From NCBI RefSeq assembly GCF_035582795.1, contig NC_134368.1, forward strand, positions 44,321,501 through 44,385,500: 64,000 nt of DNA. Reading direction: 5' to 3'. The notes beneath the pieces were generated by a model. That model made no database searches. It saw nothing but the letters and a program-made list of their open reading frames with translations, and was not told the origin of the DNA. This DNA is from Mycteria americana. Taxonomy: Eukaryota; Chordata; Aves; Ciconiiformes; Ciconiidae. Below are positions 1-12,600 of this stretch, in pieces. Every line of letters begins with the position of its first letter. The stretch's first letter is position 1. A program made the translations under genes and the position numbers.

Positions 1-581
1 TACTGGTGTAAACGTTAACAGGAAGTTCAGATAAGAGTCAATATATCCATATTTTCTCATACTGTTGCTTGTTTGCATTATAGTCTTTGTTTCTTACTCT
101 ACATTCCGGAACTGTTTTTCTAAATGTACAGTTTGTATTTGAAAGGCCTTATCCTAAATTGCAAAGCTCATTGATTTCAGGAGAAGAAAAACATGAAATA
201 AAAATACTGAAAAAAAAAAAAAAAGTAAGAGATTATCCTTTACATTTGCTCTGCTACTTGTGGCAGTGGGTTCTGTGCTGCGCAATTACTATTTTTTAGC
301 CAGTGTGCAAATTATGTAGTTGCATTGCATTCTGTGATTAATCTGTATGAAAAAAAGTGAAAAAATGGGGGTTTACTTTGTTTGTTAGTAATTCTTTATG
401 AAAAACTGAGGCTATTTTGACATTGGGATATTTGGAGTAGAATTAAACCCTACGTTGCTTTTCTGCCACAGTAAAATTGTGTTTTAATAAATATCCAGGT
501 TTTTTAATGTTTTGAATGTTTCATTAGAGATGCTAGAAAACACTTTTAAGTTCTGCTCTGTTTAATGTTTGTATATTTCAG
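1..581. other. DDX60 intron, partial
   Basis: AT-rich, with an A-run at 209-224. I see no exon or recognisable repeat. Confidence 0.6.
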
Positions 582-697
582 CAATGATCCTGCACTTACT
601 TCTTTTATTAAATACAAGGAGTTTGATGAGCTTCATCACTGGCATTCTGGCAGACCTTTGACTGAGGAATATGAGCGAGTGCGATGCAACGCTGATG
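582..697 (+). CDS. DDX60: DDX60 exon (window exon 1)
   Basis: Acceptor ttcag, donor gtaaga. Enters with one base of a split codon, encodes [21 protein letters not shown] and ends in phase 1. It belongs to the region before the helicase core. Nothing earlier in the gene is visible in 1-581. Confidence 0.92.
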
Positions 698-3600
698 GTA
701 AGAAAAACTAACACAAAGACCATGTGTCTGTTGGCTAGGACAGTATTGTAAAGGTTATCGTGGTTTTGGAGAAGGACTTCTCATTTTAGAAAATATTTGC
801 AGCTGTATAAATAGTTACCAAGCTAGAGCTACTGCAATAGTGAAATTATACTTAAACTGATGTGCCTGTGCATTATGTGTATGCATTGTGTATTATCTTA
901 AATAAGTCTAATGAGTATAACAGAATGAGCACTTATGGTCAGATGTTCATGATACGTTCCCTTTTGCTTGCGAAATGCTTCACAGGTTTATATAAGCAAA
1001 CTGTCTGTACATGTGCAGTTTAATGTTTAAATATATAGTTTGAATAATGCTTGGTAAGCACATCCATACATGTGCAAAATCTGCTCAGATGTTTGCACAG
1101 TGCATGCATAGCCAATCTTATCTTTTGAGAACAGAATTAAAATGAGAAGTAAAAGAAGTTGTTGTGGTTTAATCCCAGCCAGCAACCGAGCCCCCCACAG
1201 CCACTTGCTCGCTCCCCCCCAGTGGGATGGGGGAGAGAATCAGAAGAGTAAAAGTGAGAAAACCCGTGGGTTGAGATAGACAGTTTAATAGGTAAAGCAA
1301 AAGCTGCGCATGCAAACAAAGCAAAACAAAGAATTCATTCACTACTTCCCATTGGCAGGCAGGTGTTCAGCCATCTCCAGGAAAGCAGGGCTCCCTCACA
1401 CATAACGGTTACTTGGGAAGACAAACACCATCACTCCAAACATCCCCTGCTTCCTTCTTCTTCCCCCAGCTTTCTATGCTGAGCATGACATCATATGGTA
1501 TGGAATATCCCTTTGGTCAGTTGGGGTCAGCTGTCCCAGCCGTGTCCCCTCCCAGCTTCTTGTGCACCCCCAGCCTCCTCGCTGGTGGGGTGGGGTGAGA
1601 AGCAGAAAAGGCCTTGACTCTGTGTAAGCACTGCTCAGCAGAAACTAAAACATCCCTGTGTTATCAACACTGTTTCCAGCACAAATCCAAAACATAGCCC
1701 CATACTAGCTACTATGAAGAAAATTAACTCTATCCCACTAAAACCAGCACAGAAGTAAACAAAAGTTGTTTGTATCATAATTCTTGATGTTATGCATCAC
1801 AGTTTCCTGTAAGTTTTTTCCAGTTTGAGATACTAAGGAAAACAAACCATGGACTTAGGTTTGATCTTAGATTTGCATATTTACATGAAACGAAGTATAC
1901 AATACTGTATGTACCAGCAAGTACACAAAACTTTCTCTCAAAGATGTTGCTATCATCTATTGCATCATACAGTGGATTAAACTGTGAAAAACCTACCAGG
2001 AGCTGAGAAATCATGGATTACTGTTGGTACTTCCAGTGTTGCTTATGGTTTTCATTCAGTGAATTTGAAATGTTGTTTCCTGAGTGGGTATTTGCACCAC
2101 TTGACTTATGAAACCAGGGCTCCATCTGCTCATCTTTCTGACTGGATGATTTTTTGCATTATTCCGTGCACTGTGATTTCAATGGGAAGTTTGGAGAGCA
2201 TAACATGCATAACAGTAGCTAGAGCACCTTCCATAATGTTGGAGTTGAAGGTTTATGTCCACTCCAGCTGAAGAAAGGGCCCTCTCTGTCCCGTGCCTTG
2301 CATGAATCCTCTGAATGCTAGCATGTGTCATCTCAGTCTTTCTTCTGAAAAACAGAAAGATCTATTGAGATGGGTCTTCACACTCAGAAACTGACTCATT
2401 GTTTTGATTTTAGGGCAGAGAGAAATACCTAGGCTTGAGTGTGGAAGTATCCATGTGCTCAGTTCAGTATCTTCCATTGGCTAGCATAAGTGTTCTTCCA
2501 GCAGCTTTATTTATTTATGTTCTGATGACAGAGTCTTGTTTTCATGGGGAAGAGGTCTCTTTCTGATCATCTGAAATGCCTTTGGAAGACACCTTCCTAT
2601 TTTCATGGACTGTGTGAGAAGCCTAGGCATTTTGCTCAAACAGTTGTAATTTCTTTCCAGGCATCCTGCTTGTTAAGTTTTCCAGTATTTTTAATGTGTG
2701 CCTAAAGTAGTTTGAATTTGAGTCTATTGCCTATCTCTCAGATAATTAAAAGTACTGTTGGATTTCAGTGAGTCTTAGTAGCCAGCACCTTTCAAAATGT
2801 GATTTTGGCCTTTAGGTCAATGAGGAATTTTTAGGAAATTTATTCATTATCCAGGTATCTTTTCTTGGGAATAAATTAGGCTGGAATTCTATCAGAGTGT
2901 TTTTTAATCGATTACCTTTATTTGCAGCAAAATCCAAAGATCCGAAAGAAAGGAGACAAATACAAAAGTTACAGACTTTTCATCAGTTTTATGGAAGCAC
3001 TTTGGAAGACGCCACTTCAAAACTTATTGTACATCGAGCAGATGTGTCAGGGAATGCTGATGCTGCTGTCAAAAAGACACAAAAAAAGCATGTGAGTATA
3101 GTCAAGCTGCTCTTTCCAAATCTTTTTTCTATTATCCAGGAGAGGATTTCTACTATGCAAGTGCTACAGCTCAAGCTTTAAATTCTGAATGCAGTAGTAG
3201 TTCTCAGTTGAAGAAATTTAAATTGCTTTTGTACTTCAAATTTAATTAGCTAATTGGCAAAAGTATTTTTGTTCCTAGTTAGAAATACTGATGAGTGATT
3301 ATATTTTAACAGGCACAAGTAAATAAAAAAATTAATAAATATGAACTCTGTAAGGGCTGATAGGTTTTGGCTCATGGCCAGTATTATAATGTGGAGTGAA
3401 GGAAACTGGAGTCCATTAATTTAATTTTACTTTAAGAAACTATTGAGAAATACTGGATAAAGCATTATTCAGTTATTTGGAATAATTCTCTATTATTTGG
3501 AATTACTATTTGGAAACATTCTCTATGAAAGATCCTGTAGATATTGCAATTAATCCTAACTATGTGAACATTGTCAGACATCACAGGGTATGTAGCATAT

Positions 3601-6600
3601 GCTTGCATGCTCATGAACTATAATGAGCAATAGTAATTTGAGTAATATTTCATAATAAACTGTACTATGGATTACAGATTATGGCCTCTTGAATTACCTG
3701 TAATAGTCTGTATATAAAATAACTTTGTTAACTTCAAGTAAGGTTGAACTCTTAATTTTATTTAACTTATTGAAAAGCATCTCAATATGATCAGAATTAC
3801 TATTACCCATATATAAAATAAAAGCTTGAAATTTAACTTTCAGACATCTGCTATTTTATTTTTCCACATTTGTGCTTTTTTATACTACTTGTGAAGCTTT
3901 ATACTGACTTAAAATGAAGCTTAGGGAAGCTCTTTCAAGCAATATATATTGGGATTCAGAAATTATGTCTCCTTCAAAATAAAGTACTATTTTAAACAAT
4001 TCCCAAAACACAATGCATCACACAGATGAATTGAAACCTATAATGTACCTGCTGTGATTGAGCTTATGGATTAACTTTTTTTAGATGATGCTTGCACACG
4101 GTGATGCTTGGTTCTAAATATCTTCATTTTATTGGATAGAAAAGTAAAGCAGAAACAATTGCAGAGGAAAACAACAGGCGACTAAAAATTAAAGAGGAAA
4201 AGAAAGAACAGGAGCAATGGAAAGTCTTGTGTAAACCAACTGAAGAGGAAATAAAAGCAAATGTGACTGTTGGAATAAATAAATTGGAGAAGTTTCTCAA
4301 GACCCTTAAAAGTAAATCTGTGAAGCTCAGCATAGAAATGACAGGACTGTCTGCCTGTTTAGGAGTGTGGAAGGAACACTGCAGAGAGCAAGGTATGATA
4401 GCCAAATTCATGTTCAGTATTCAACTTCCACTCCCTTTAACCAAGAGAGTGAGTGACTTTGGAGATTCTCAGCTGGAATAAAGACGTGTAAATACAGCCC
4501 TGTTTCCGGAGCATGAAAGGTGTTTTTAAGTATTAACAGGCTCTGGTCCCCTTTTGCAATTTCAAGATCCTTTGAGTCAGCTGTAAAGTATCCAATGAAA
4601 TTAGATTGTAGCTGTTTTCCCGTTTTGCTTTGTAAACATTGCATACATAAATAATTTTTTTTCTTGTATATATCTTGCACACTAAATTGTATCTATATTG
4701 CAGTGGATTGTTTAATTAGCTGAGGTGGCTAGCTCACAGTCTGATGATGATTTGCACAGAAACCTGTGCTACCATGGTTAGTGGCCTCCTATTTCACCAG
4801 AATTAACTTGTTCAGTCTATACCCTCAGCCAGGAGGGTCCAAACACACACTGCTCTAAACATGTTGAGGAAAGTTGAAAACATTGGAGTGAAATATGTTG
4901 CTAATAAGATTGAGTAACAAATGTGCGGGTCAGGAAGGTGAAATGGGGGAGCTCAGTGTTATTGTGTAGATGTCAGATGTATGACTCCCTTTTATAGCTG
5001 AGCGTGCAGAAGCAGAATTATTTGGGTGCTCGGTCTTCAGTGGCACTCCTTGTAGAGGTCACAGGAGTGTGGGTTGTCTTCATCTAGTTGTCTTTAAATA
5101 AAATTCATTTTTGAATTGTGATAAAATGTGGTTGGATGGGTAAGGTCTGTTCTAAAAATACCTAATATTAGAAGACTCCCAATGATACAATCGGCTCTCA
5201 AATAACTGTAGGCTTTTTTTTCAAAGGTAACAAATCTAAAGATTTAAGCAAAGCTGTTCAAGTCATGAGGAGAATTCATATCCTCCTTGAAAAATATCAA
5301 GATCTTTTGGAGAAACCACATCTACAAAAGCTGACCAGATATCTAAGACTTCTTGGATTTGAGAATTTGGCATGCTCTCTATCTGACGAGGTAACTTTAT
5401 AGACTGTCATGATTCTACTGTAACTGGATCTGTAGCTGAATATCAACAGTGTTTTCTTAAGCATTGAATAGGGTGTGGAAGATCTATATTGAGCTTAATT
5501 TATTTTGTATTGTGCCATAAGATTTGGAACTGTCTATTTTTGCTTCAGATATTAATCTTCTTTAGTTCCATGGCTACATTCTCTGCTTGATGTGAGGGCT
5601 AGCTAGCACAATAGGCCACTTCCCCTTTAGTAAACAGAACTTTATATGGCTGCAAAGGTACCCTTTGGAATATGCATCAGGATTAATTTGCTCTAGTTAT
5701 GTCTGCCTGAGGCCTTAGACATCTCTGAGAGGTACCTGCTGCTCAATTCATCACATCAGCTGAACTCTGCATGTTAAAAATAACTGTTAAAAGCTAAGTG
5801 ATGAGCACCTGCTCTCTAACAGGCCCAAATGTGCTACTTCAGAAAAGGAAATCTTTGAGACTGCAGAGGTGGATGAAAACTGTTCTGTTTGTTGTTATGG
5901 TATTACTGATCACCTCTGAAGGAAACAGTTTCAGATACTGAATTGCTTGTCCTTGCTAGCACAGCTGAGACCACCAGTAGCTACGCTGAATTTGGCTCTG
6001 AAATAATTTCTCTAAGGATTTACCTTATGCTTTTCTGCATGTTAGCAACCTGCCCACTGGCTGATTTAATGTTAAGAGCAGTGTGTAGATGGGATGTTAG
6101 TAGGGAGAGGGGATGCTGAAGTGGCTCTCAGGCAGAAGAGGGAGGATAAAACTCACAGCCTGCAGAATATGGAATCAATAGCAAAAGGAAGGAAGTTTAC
6201 AGTGAACTGTAAAACCAGTATCAATCACTTCAGTGTCTCATTTTTCAGGCAAAGTAGAGTTAGGAATTTTTGGAAGCTTATTTCTGCAAAGTGTTTATCA
6301 TCCTTCCTTGAGGATCAGGACTAACAGGTGAGGGAGGAAGTGATGTTTTGTAAGAAATTTTCTTCCCTTGAAGAGTGGGAATTATTTGTCTCTTTTTCTA
6401 TGTGAATTCAACTGGTGTACGATGGTTGATTGCTTTTGGCTACATCGTTATTGTAAGGGTGTTTGGTGCGCCAAATAAAGTATATTACATTTCAGGAAGT
6501 ATAATTGTAGGATCGGAGGATCTCGAAAGGTCTGTTGTAAAGGTTTGTGGTGGTAGAAGGGATATGAGGGCAAGTTTAATGTCTTGCTCAGAAGGGCTCT

Positions 6601-9600
6601 AGATCAGTCAATGCATTTGGGACCTACTTTTGCTTTTGCAGCTGCTTGTTTCGGATTATTACCTTTGCAAAGTTGGGGAAATTTTAGGAATAACTGAAAT
6701 TTTCAAGAATAACTGAAAATATTTCTTTCAAGAAATTGAAGAAGTTGTGACATCTCCATCCTTGGAGATAGTAAAAACTCTGCTGAACACAGCCCTGAGT
6801 GACCTGATCTAATTGCACCTGCTTCTGGCAGTGAGTTGGATTAATTGACATCCAGACATCCCTGACAACCTAAATTATTATGTGATTTTCTGATCTTCTG
6901 GTGTATGTTGTAACATGTAATGCTTTTCTATACAGCTTTCAGGATCAGATGTTGTAACCAGACGTGTCCATGAACATTAAATTTGGTATGTCTTAGGGTA
7001 TACAGGCATTCATTAAAAATACAATGCTTTCCAAAATTTGGGATCACACTCAGTCTTTATATTGAATTTCCTTTTGCAGCTGTGATTCATTGCACAAGGG
7101 GTCAGGGCAGGCTGAAGAAAAGAGACATAAATATAGAATGAGAAGGCTCTGGCAGGCAATATCTTGAAGAGGCTGAGCTTTGCCTGCTAGCCAGTTTTCT
7201 TAGCTCTTCTGTCAACAAAAACAACACCAACACCACCACCGGCTATGGAAGACATATTATTTTTAGAACATAGTCTCCTTTGAAGAGATACAAGCATAAC
7301 CCTGACATAAGGCTATATGGTGTAGATTTCTGCAAGAAATTATTTATAAATCACCTGCACTTTTGTATGTTTTCCGAAGCTCGCAGAGCAGAAGATGTGC
7401 CATTTTCTTGATCTCTTGCTAGCTTTCAAATCAACTTGAATTTTCATTTGACCTTTTAGACAGGAGAAAGTAATGATCAGAATATAAGCAACTATGCTAT
7501 CAAAGTGGGTCCAGCTCGCTTTCAGCTACAATACATGGATTATTACTTGCTCAGAGAAGAGAGAAATGATCCAGATCCCCGAGTGCAACATTTCATACCA
7601 GACACATGGCAGGTAATGAGACACAAAATTTTTGCACAAAGTTAATGGAAATGATCTTTGATTTTTTTTTTTTTTTAATTTATTTTTTCCATTTAAAAAT
7701 ACACATTATTATACTACTTGTCAAAAATAGTGTTGTTTAAAAAATTTAGTTTTTTAACAAGTTTAACAAATTCAGTAGATCATTTCAGACTGTATTCCGT
7801 GTTCTTTCTACACTGAGAGCTTTTCTACAGAGAGCTTGGCCCAAGGAATTCAACATAAGAAATGCCGAATCCATGGGATTTCATTGCTTATTACCGTATT
7901 TGATGGTGGTAACGCCCCATTTGGATAATCTCTGACTTTTCATCCTCTGCTCATTTGTCCCTAAAGAATTACTCATAGTATAAGTTGACAAATAACTTTT
8001 CTGTCTAAAGCGGAGTAAGTCTTAACAGATTTTTGTTATTATTGGACTGGGGAGGCCAGCTGAATTTGCTACTTTGCATGTCCATATCTGCAAAACAGTC
8101 ACTTGCTTGAAAAGCAACTTGGAACTTGGTGTATGTGCTGATAAAGATAGTGTTAGTACTATTTCTGTTTCCTTTCCTGTACCACTTCCCCAATCCTTTC
8201 ACAGACCTATGTAAGGTGAGAGAGCATGGGGGAAGACAATAATAGGGAAGAAAAAAGATTAATAAACACTGTATGCTCGGAGCAAGAGAGAGATTTGGAC
8301 AGTATTGATGTAACTGTTATAATGCAAGAAAAAATACTGCCTTGTCTAAAACAATGAAGTTTTTGGAACTATATTATACATTGCTGAGTTAACTGGTTTT
8401 ATTTTTTAATTTGAAAATGTCCAGGTTTGGATTCAGAATGTTCTGGTATCAGTATCTCAGACCAAATAATTGAAATAGACCAGTTATAATTTGTAGTTCC
8501 ATTTTTTTTCCACTAACAGTTTAAGAGAAAAGAATACAGTCATAAAATGGCTAGTTTAACTCTAACTGTCTGTAGTCTAAAATCTGTGTATAAAGTCTAC
8601 ATGCAGAAATAAGAGATGTTTTCACAGGAAGAGCTGGTTTACTCATTAAGAACTTCATAACAATACATTTTGACATAAGTAGCTGCTTTTCTCTTAGAGA
8701 GAACTTCTTGATGCTGTAGATAATAATGAGTCTGCAGTGATTGTCGCTCCCACTTCATCAGGAAAAACATATGCATCATACTATTGCATGGAAAAAGTTC
8801 TGAAAACAAGCAATGATGGAGTAGTTGTGTATGTTGCTCCTACAAAGGTAAGGCTGCATCCTACTACGTATTCTTGTATGTATGACTATGGTATTTCTCA
8901 GTATGATTCTGAAACCATTTGGGGTAACTTGTTACACAGATTTAGTTGATTTTTTTTTTATTAGAAATAGAATCTTTACATTCTGTTTTACATTTACACT
9001 TGTTAGAAACAGCATGTTTACAAAAAAATCTTCAAAATATTTAAGCTCATGTATAGTTTTTGTCTATTAATATCTGTATAGCTAACTTAAAGTCAGAAAC
9101 ACTAATACATAGAAAAACGCTATAAGTAGCATGTTAAGTAAATGGTGAGAGTACCAAAAGCCTACCAACATGATGAAAGTAATATTAGAACAGAATAAAG
9201 ACCAAGCAAGTCAAGCTGTCTTTTTCTAATTGAGTTCACCATTAGATGCTTCAAGAGAAAATCTATGAAACTCTAGGCAGTGGGATATTTTTAATGAGAG
9301 TTCTATCCTGATAGTTAAAAACTGACTCAAGTGCTGAGGCATAATGTTTTGATTTCTTCCAAAACTTATTTTAATGTTCAGTAATAAAATTTGTGGATAT
9401 TGAATTACATGTGCTGTTATTCAATAACAATCTCTATGGATTGTTTTCTATAAGTAAAATCAATTTTTTTGTGGTTATACTCGGGCTGGGCATCAAAATC
9501 ATCTTTACATTTGAATATCAGTTGGGTGCAGAAATGTACAGAAATACATTTCTGGCTGCAGAAATACCTGCAGCCCCAGGACTTTGAGATCATTAAAGTG

Positions 9601-12600
9601 CTTGTAGATGCAGTAGAATGTGGTCTATTTTTAACTGCTTTGAAAATAATTAAAATACAGAATTAACAGTGTATAACTCACTTTATACAACACTAAATTT
9701 CTTTGAAAGCATTTGAGTGTAATTGAAAGTCAAGTACCCTATCTTTTTAAACTTAACATTGTTGACAGTCTAGACTTAATAGTACATTACATAGTACATT
9801 ATAGTCTAGTACATTAGTATCACTGCCAAAATTGAATGCTTTTATAAGTCTGGGAATATCATATGCCTTTAGACATACACTGTCTAGTTTTGTTAATGAC
9901 CTGCTTTATTTAAGGCCCTTGTAAACCAAGTGGTGGGAACTATATACAGTCGATTCACCAAGAAACTTCCAGATGGATTAGTAGTGTGTGGAGTCTTCAC
10001 GCGAGATTATCGCAATGATGTCATGAATTCTCAGGTATATTTTTATGGGTGTTTTAACACATAATAATAATGACTTCTGTATTCCATCTGGCTTCTGAAA
10101 ATGTTAATTCTAATTCTAACAATTGTGCTATTACTAAATACAAAGCTCAGGAAAAATCTAAGCATACCTGTACTGCTTACCAGAAACTTTCAGTCCATGG
10201 CATACAACCTTACCTATTCCTCCTTAAAGGACATGCAGTTGATTACTTGCTCTGATTAAAGGAAAAAACATTAAAATCCTTTGTTTCCCAGCATACAGCA
10301 GATGCCTTACAGAAGTCCAGATAGAATACATCAGTAGCTCTTCCCTTGTCACTGATGTAGTCACTCCATCATAGAAGGCCACTAGGTTGGTCTCTCTTGT
10401 AGTGAGGAGCCCAGAACGGGACACAGGACTCCAGGTGTGGCCTTATCAGTGCTGAGTAGAGGGGAAGGATCCCCTGCCTTGATTTGCTGGCAGCACTCCT
10501 CCTAATGCAGCCCAGGATACCATTAGCCTTCTTTGCCACAAGGGCACATTGGTGCCGCCTGTTCAACTTGGTGTCCACCGGGACCCTTGGGTCCTTTTCT
10601 GCAGAGCTGCTTCCCAGCTGGATGGCCCCCAGCATACACTGGTGCACAGGGTTGTTCCTCCCCAGGTACAGGACTTTGCACATCTGTCTGTTGAACTTCA
10701 TGAGGTTCCTGTCAGCCCATTTCTCCAGCCTATCTAGGTCCCTCTGGATTGCAGCATCACCCTCTGGCATATCAGCCACTCCTCCCAGTTTGGTGTCATC
10801 AGCAAACCTGCTGAGGGTACACTTTTCCCCATCATCCAGGTCATTAATGAAGATGTTAAACAGGATCAGACCCACTATTGACCCCTGGGGTACACCACTA
10901 GTTACTGGTCTCCAGCTAGGCTTTGTACCACTAATCACCAGCCTCTGGGCCCAGCCTTCCAACCAGTTTTCAGTCCACTTCACTATCTGCTCATCTGGCC
11001 CATACTTCCAACAGCTTGTCTGTGAGGATCTTATGGGAGACATTGTTGAAAGCCTTACTGAAGACAATATCCACTGCTCTCCTGTCATCTACCAAGCCAG
11101 TCATTTCATCATAGAAGTAGGTCAAGGCTGGTCAAGCATGACTTCCCCTCGGTGAATTCATGCTGAATACTCCTGATGATTTTCTTGTTCTCCATGAGCT
11201 TGGAAATGACTTCCAGGATTAGTTGCTCCATCACCTTCCCAGGGATTGAGGTGAGGCTGACCAGCCTGTGGTTTCCTGGGTCCTCTTTCTTGCCCTTCTT
11301 GAAGATAGGAGTGACAAATCATTCATTCATTCTTGCTTACCGTGAAATCAAATACTTACATATTTTTAAATGCTTTTTAAATATAGAATCTACTTGTAGT
11401 TGATTAGTCAGTTTACTTGAAAATAATGCTTCACAAACCTTTCTTCTTAGATACTAGTGACGGTGCCTCAATGTTTAGAAATCTTGATGCTGTCTCCTCG
11501 TTGCCAGAAATGGACCAAACGGATACAATATGTTATTTTTGATGAGGTAGGCATCTTTTAATAGTAACTAATTTAACAAATACATGAAAAATCTTGAGGA
11601 AAAATGCCAGTGACTCAATTTTTCATTACATATATTATTAGTGGTAAAAAAACAACTTTCAGAAATACTATTTCAGACTTACTTACTTTTTCCTGTTCAC
11701 TGATAATGTTTATGTACTCCAAAGAACTTAAAACTCTTGTTTGTCCTCAAGAGGACATACAATTAAGTCAAAGGTACCAGGAACTTCCTTTATTTCTGTC
11801 AAGCCAGTCAACTGAAAAACTAAAAGCCACCACTGTAGTCTCAGTGCCACAAATAGAGCATACCAGACTGGGATCATACACAGAATCACATCATACGGTA
11901 TTTGTCAGTTTTTCCAGGGAAAAAGTCAATGATTAATCTTGCTAAATTTAAAAATCCTATGATATTCTTTCTTTTATATAGAATTAATTGCTAATGATGC
12001 CAGTGAGTATCTAGGGTACAGACAGTGAATGTAATATTGGAATTTAGACTAATTTGCTATCCAGTGAAGTCTGGAGAGGGATTTACTGGACATTTGATTT
12101 GGATCTCATGGTCATTTGCTGCAAGATAAGAATTATTCAGTACTGATCTTGCCAAACTTTTGATTTTTGCAAAACACAAACCAATTCCTGTTATGGGCGC
12201 ACTTTGATAAGGAAGACTTCTTTTCTTTTAATCCTTTTTCCCAAAAACTTAGGTCCATTGTCTTGGCGGTGAAATTGGAGCAGAGGTTTGGGAGCATCTT
12301 CTGGTAACAATTCGGTGTCCGTTTTTGGCCCTCTCTGCTACTGTCAGTAACCCAGAACACCTAACTGAGTACGTGTGGAATTTTCTTGCTCACAAGAGCA
12401 TATTTAAATTGTATATGAGCTGTTTTCAATAGAGAGGTCAATTACTATTGGGAGGCAACTGATTTGGAGTTATATTGTTATATGTATTATGCTACCCTTA
12501 CTCCCCCAGTTGACACAAAACAATACTGTAACTCTTAACTCTGTAATGAGAACAGGCACTACTATTCCTTCAGACCCCATAATTGAGCTGGGCAGAGGAA

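Noticed and set aside
8882-9070. Small frames following the Walker A exon
   Set aside because: Read-through of exon 6 into its intron. The true donor at 8848 restores the helicase frame.
10484-11155. 223-codon + strand frame
   Set aside because: Antisense shadow of the CR1 reverse transcriptase on the - strand.
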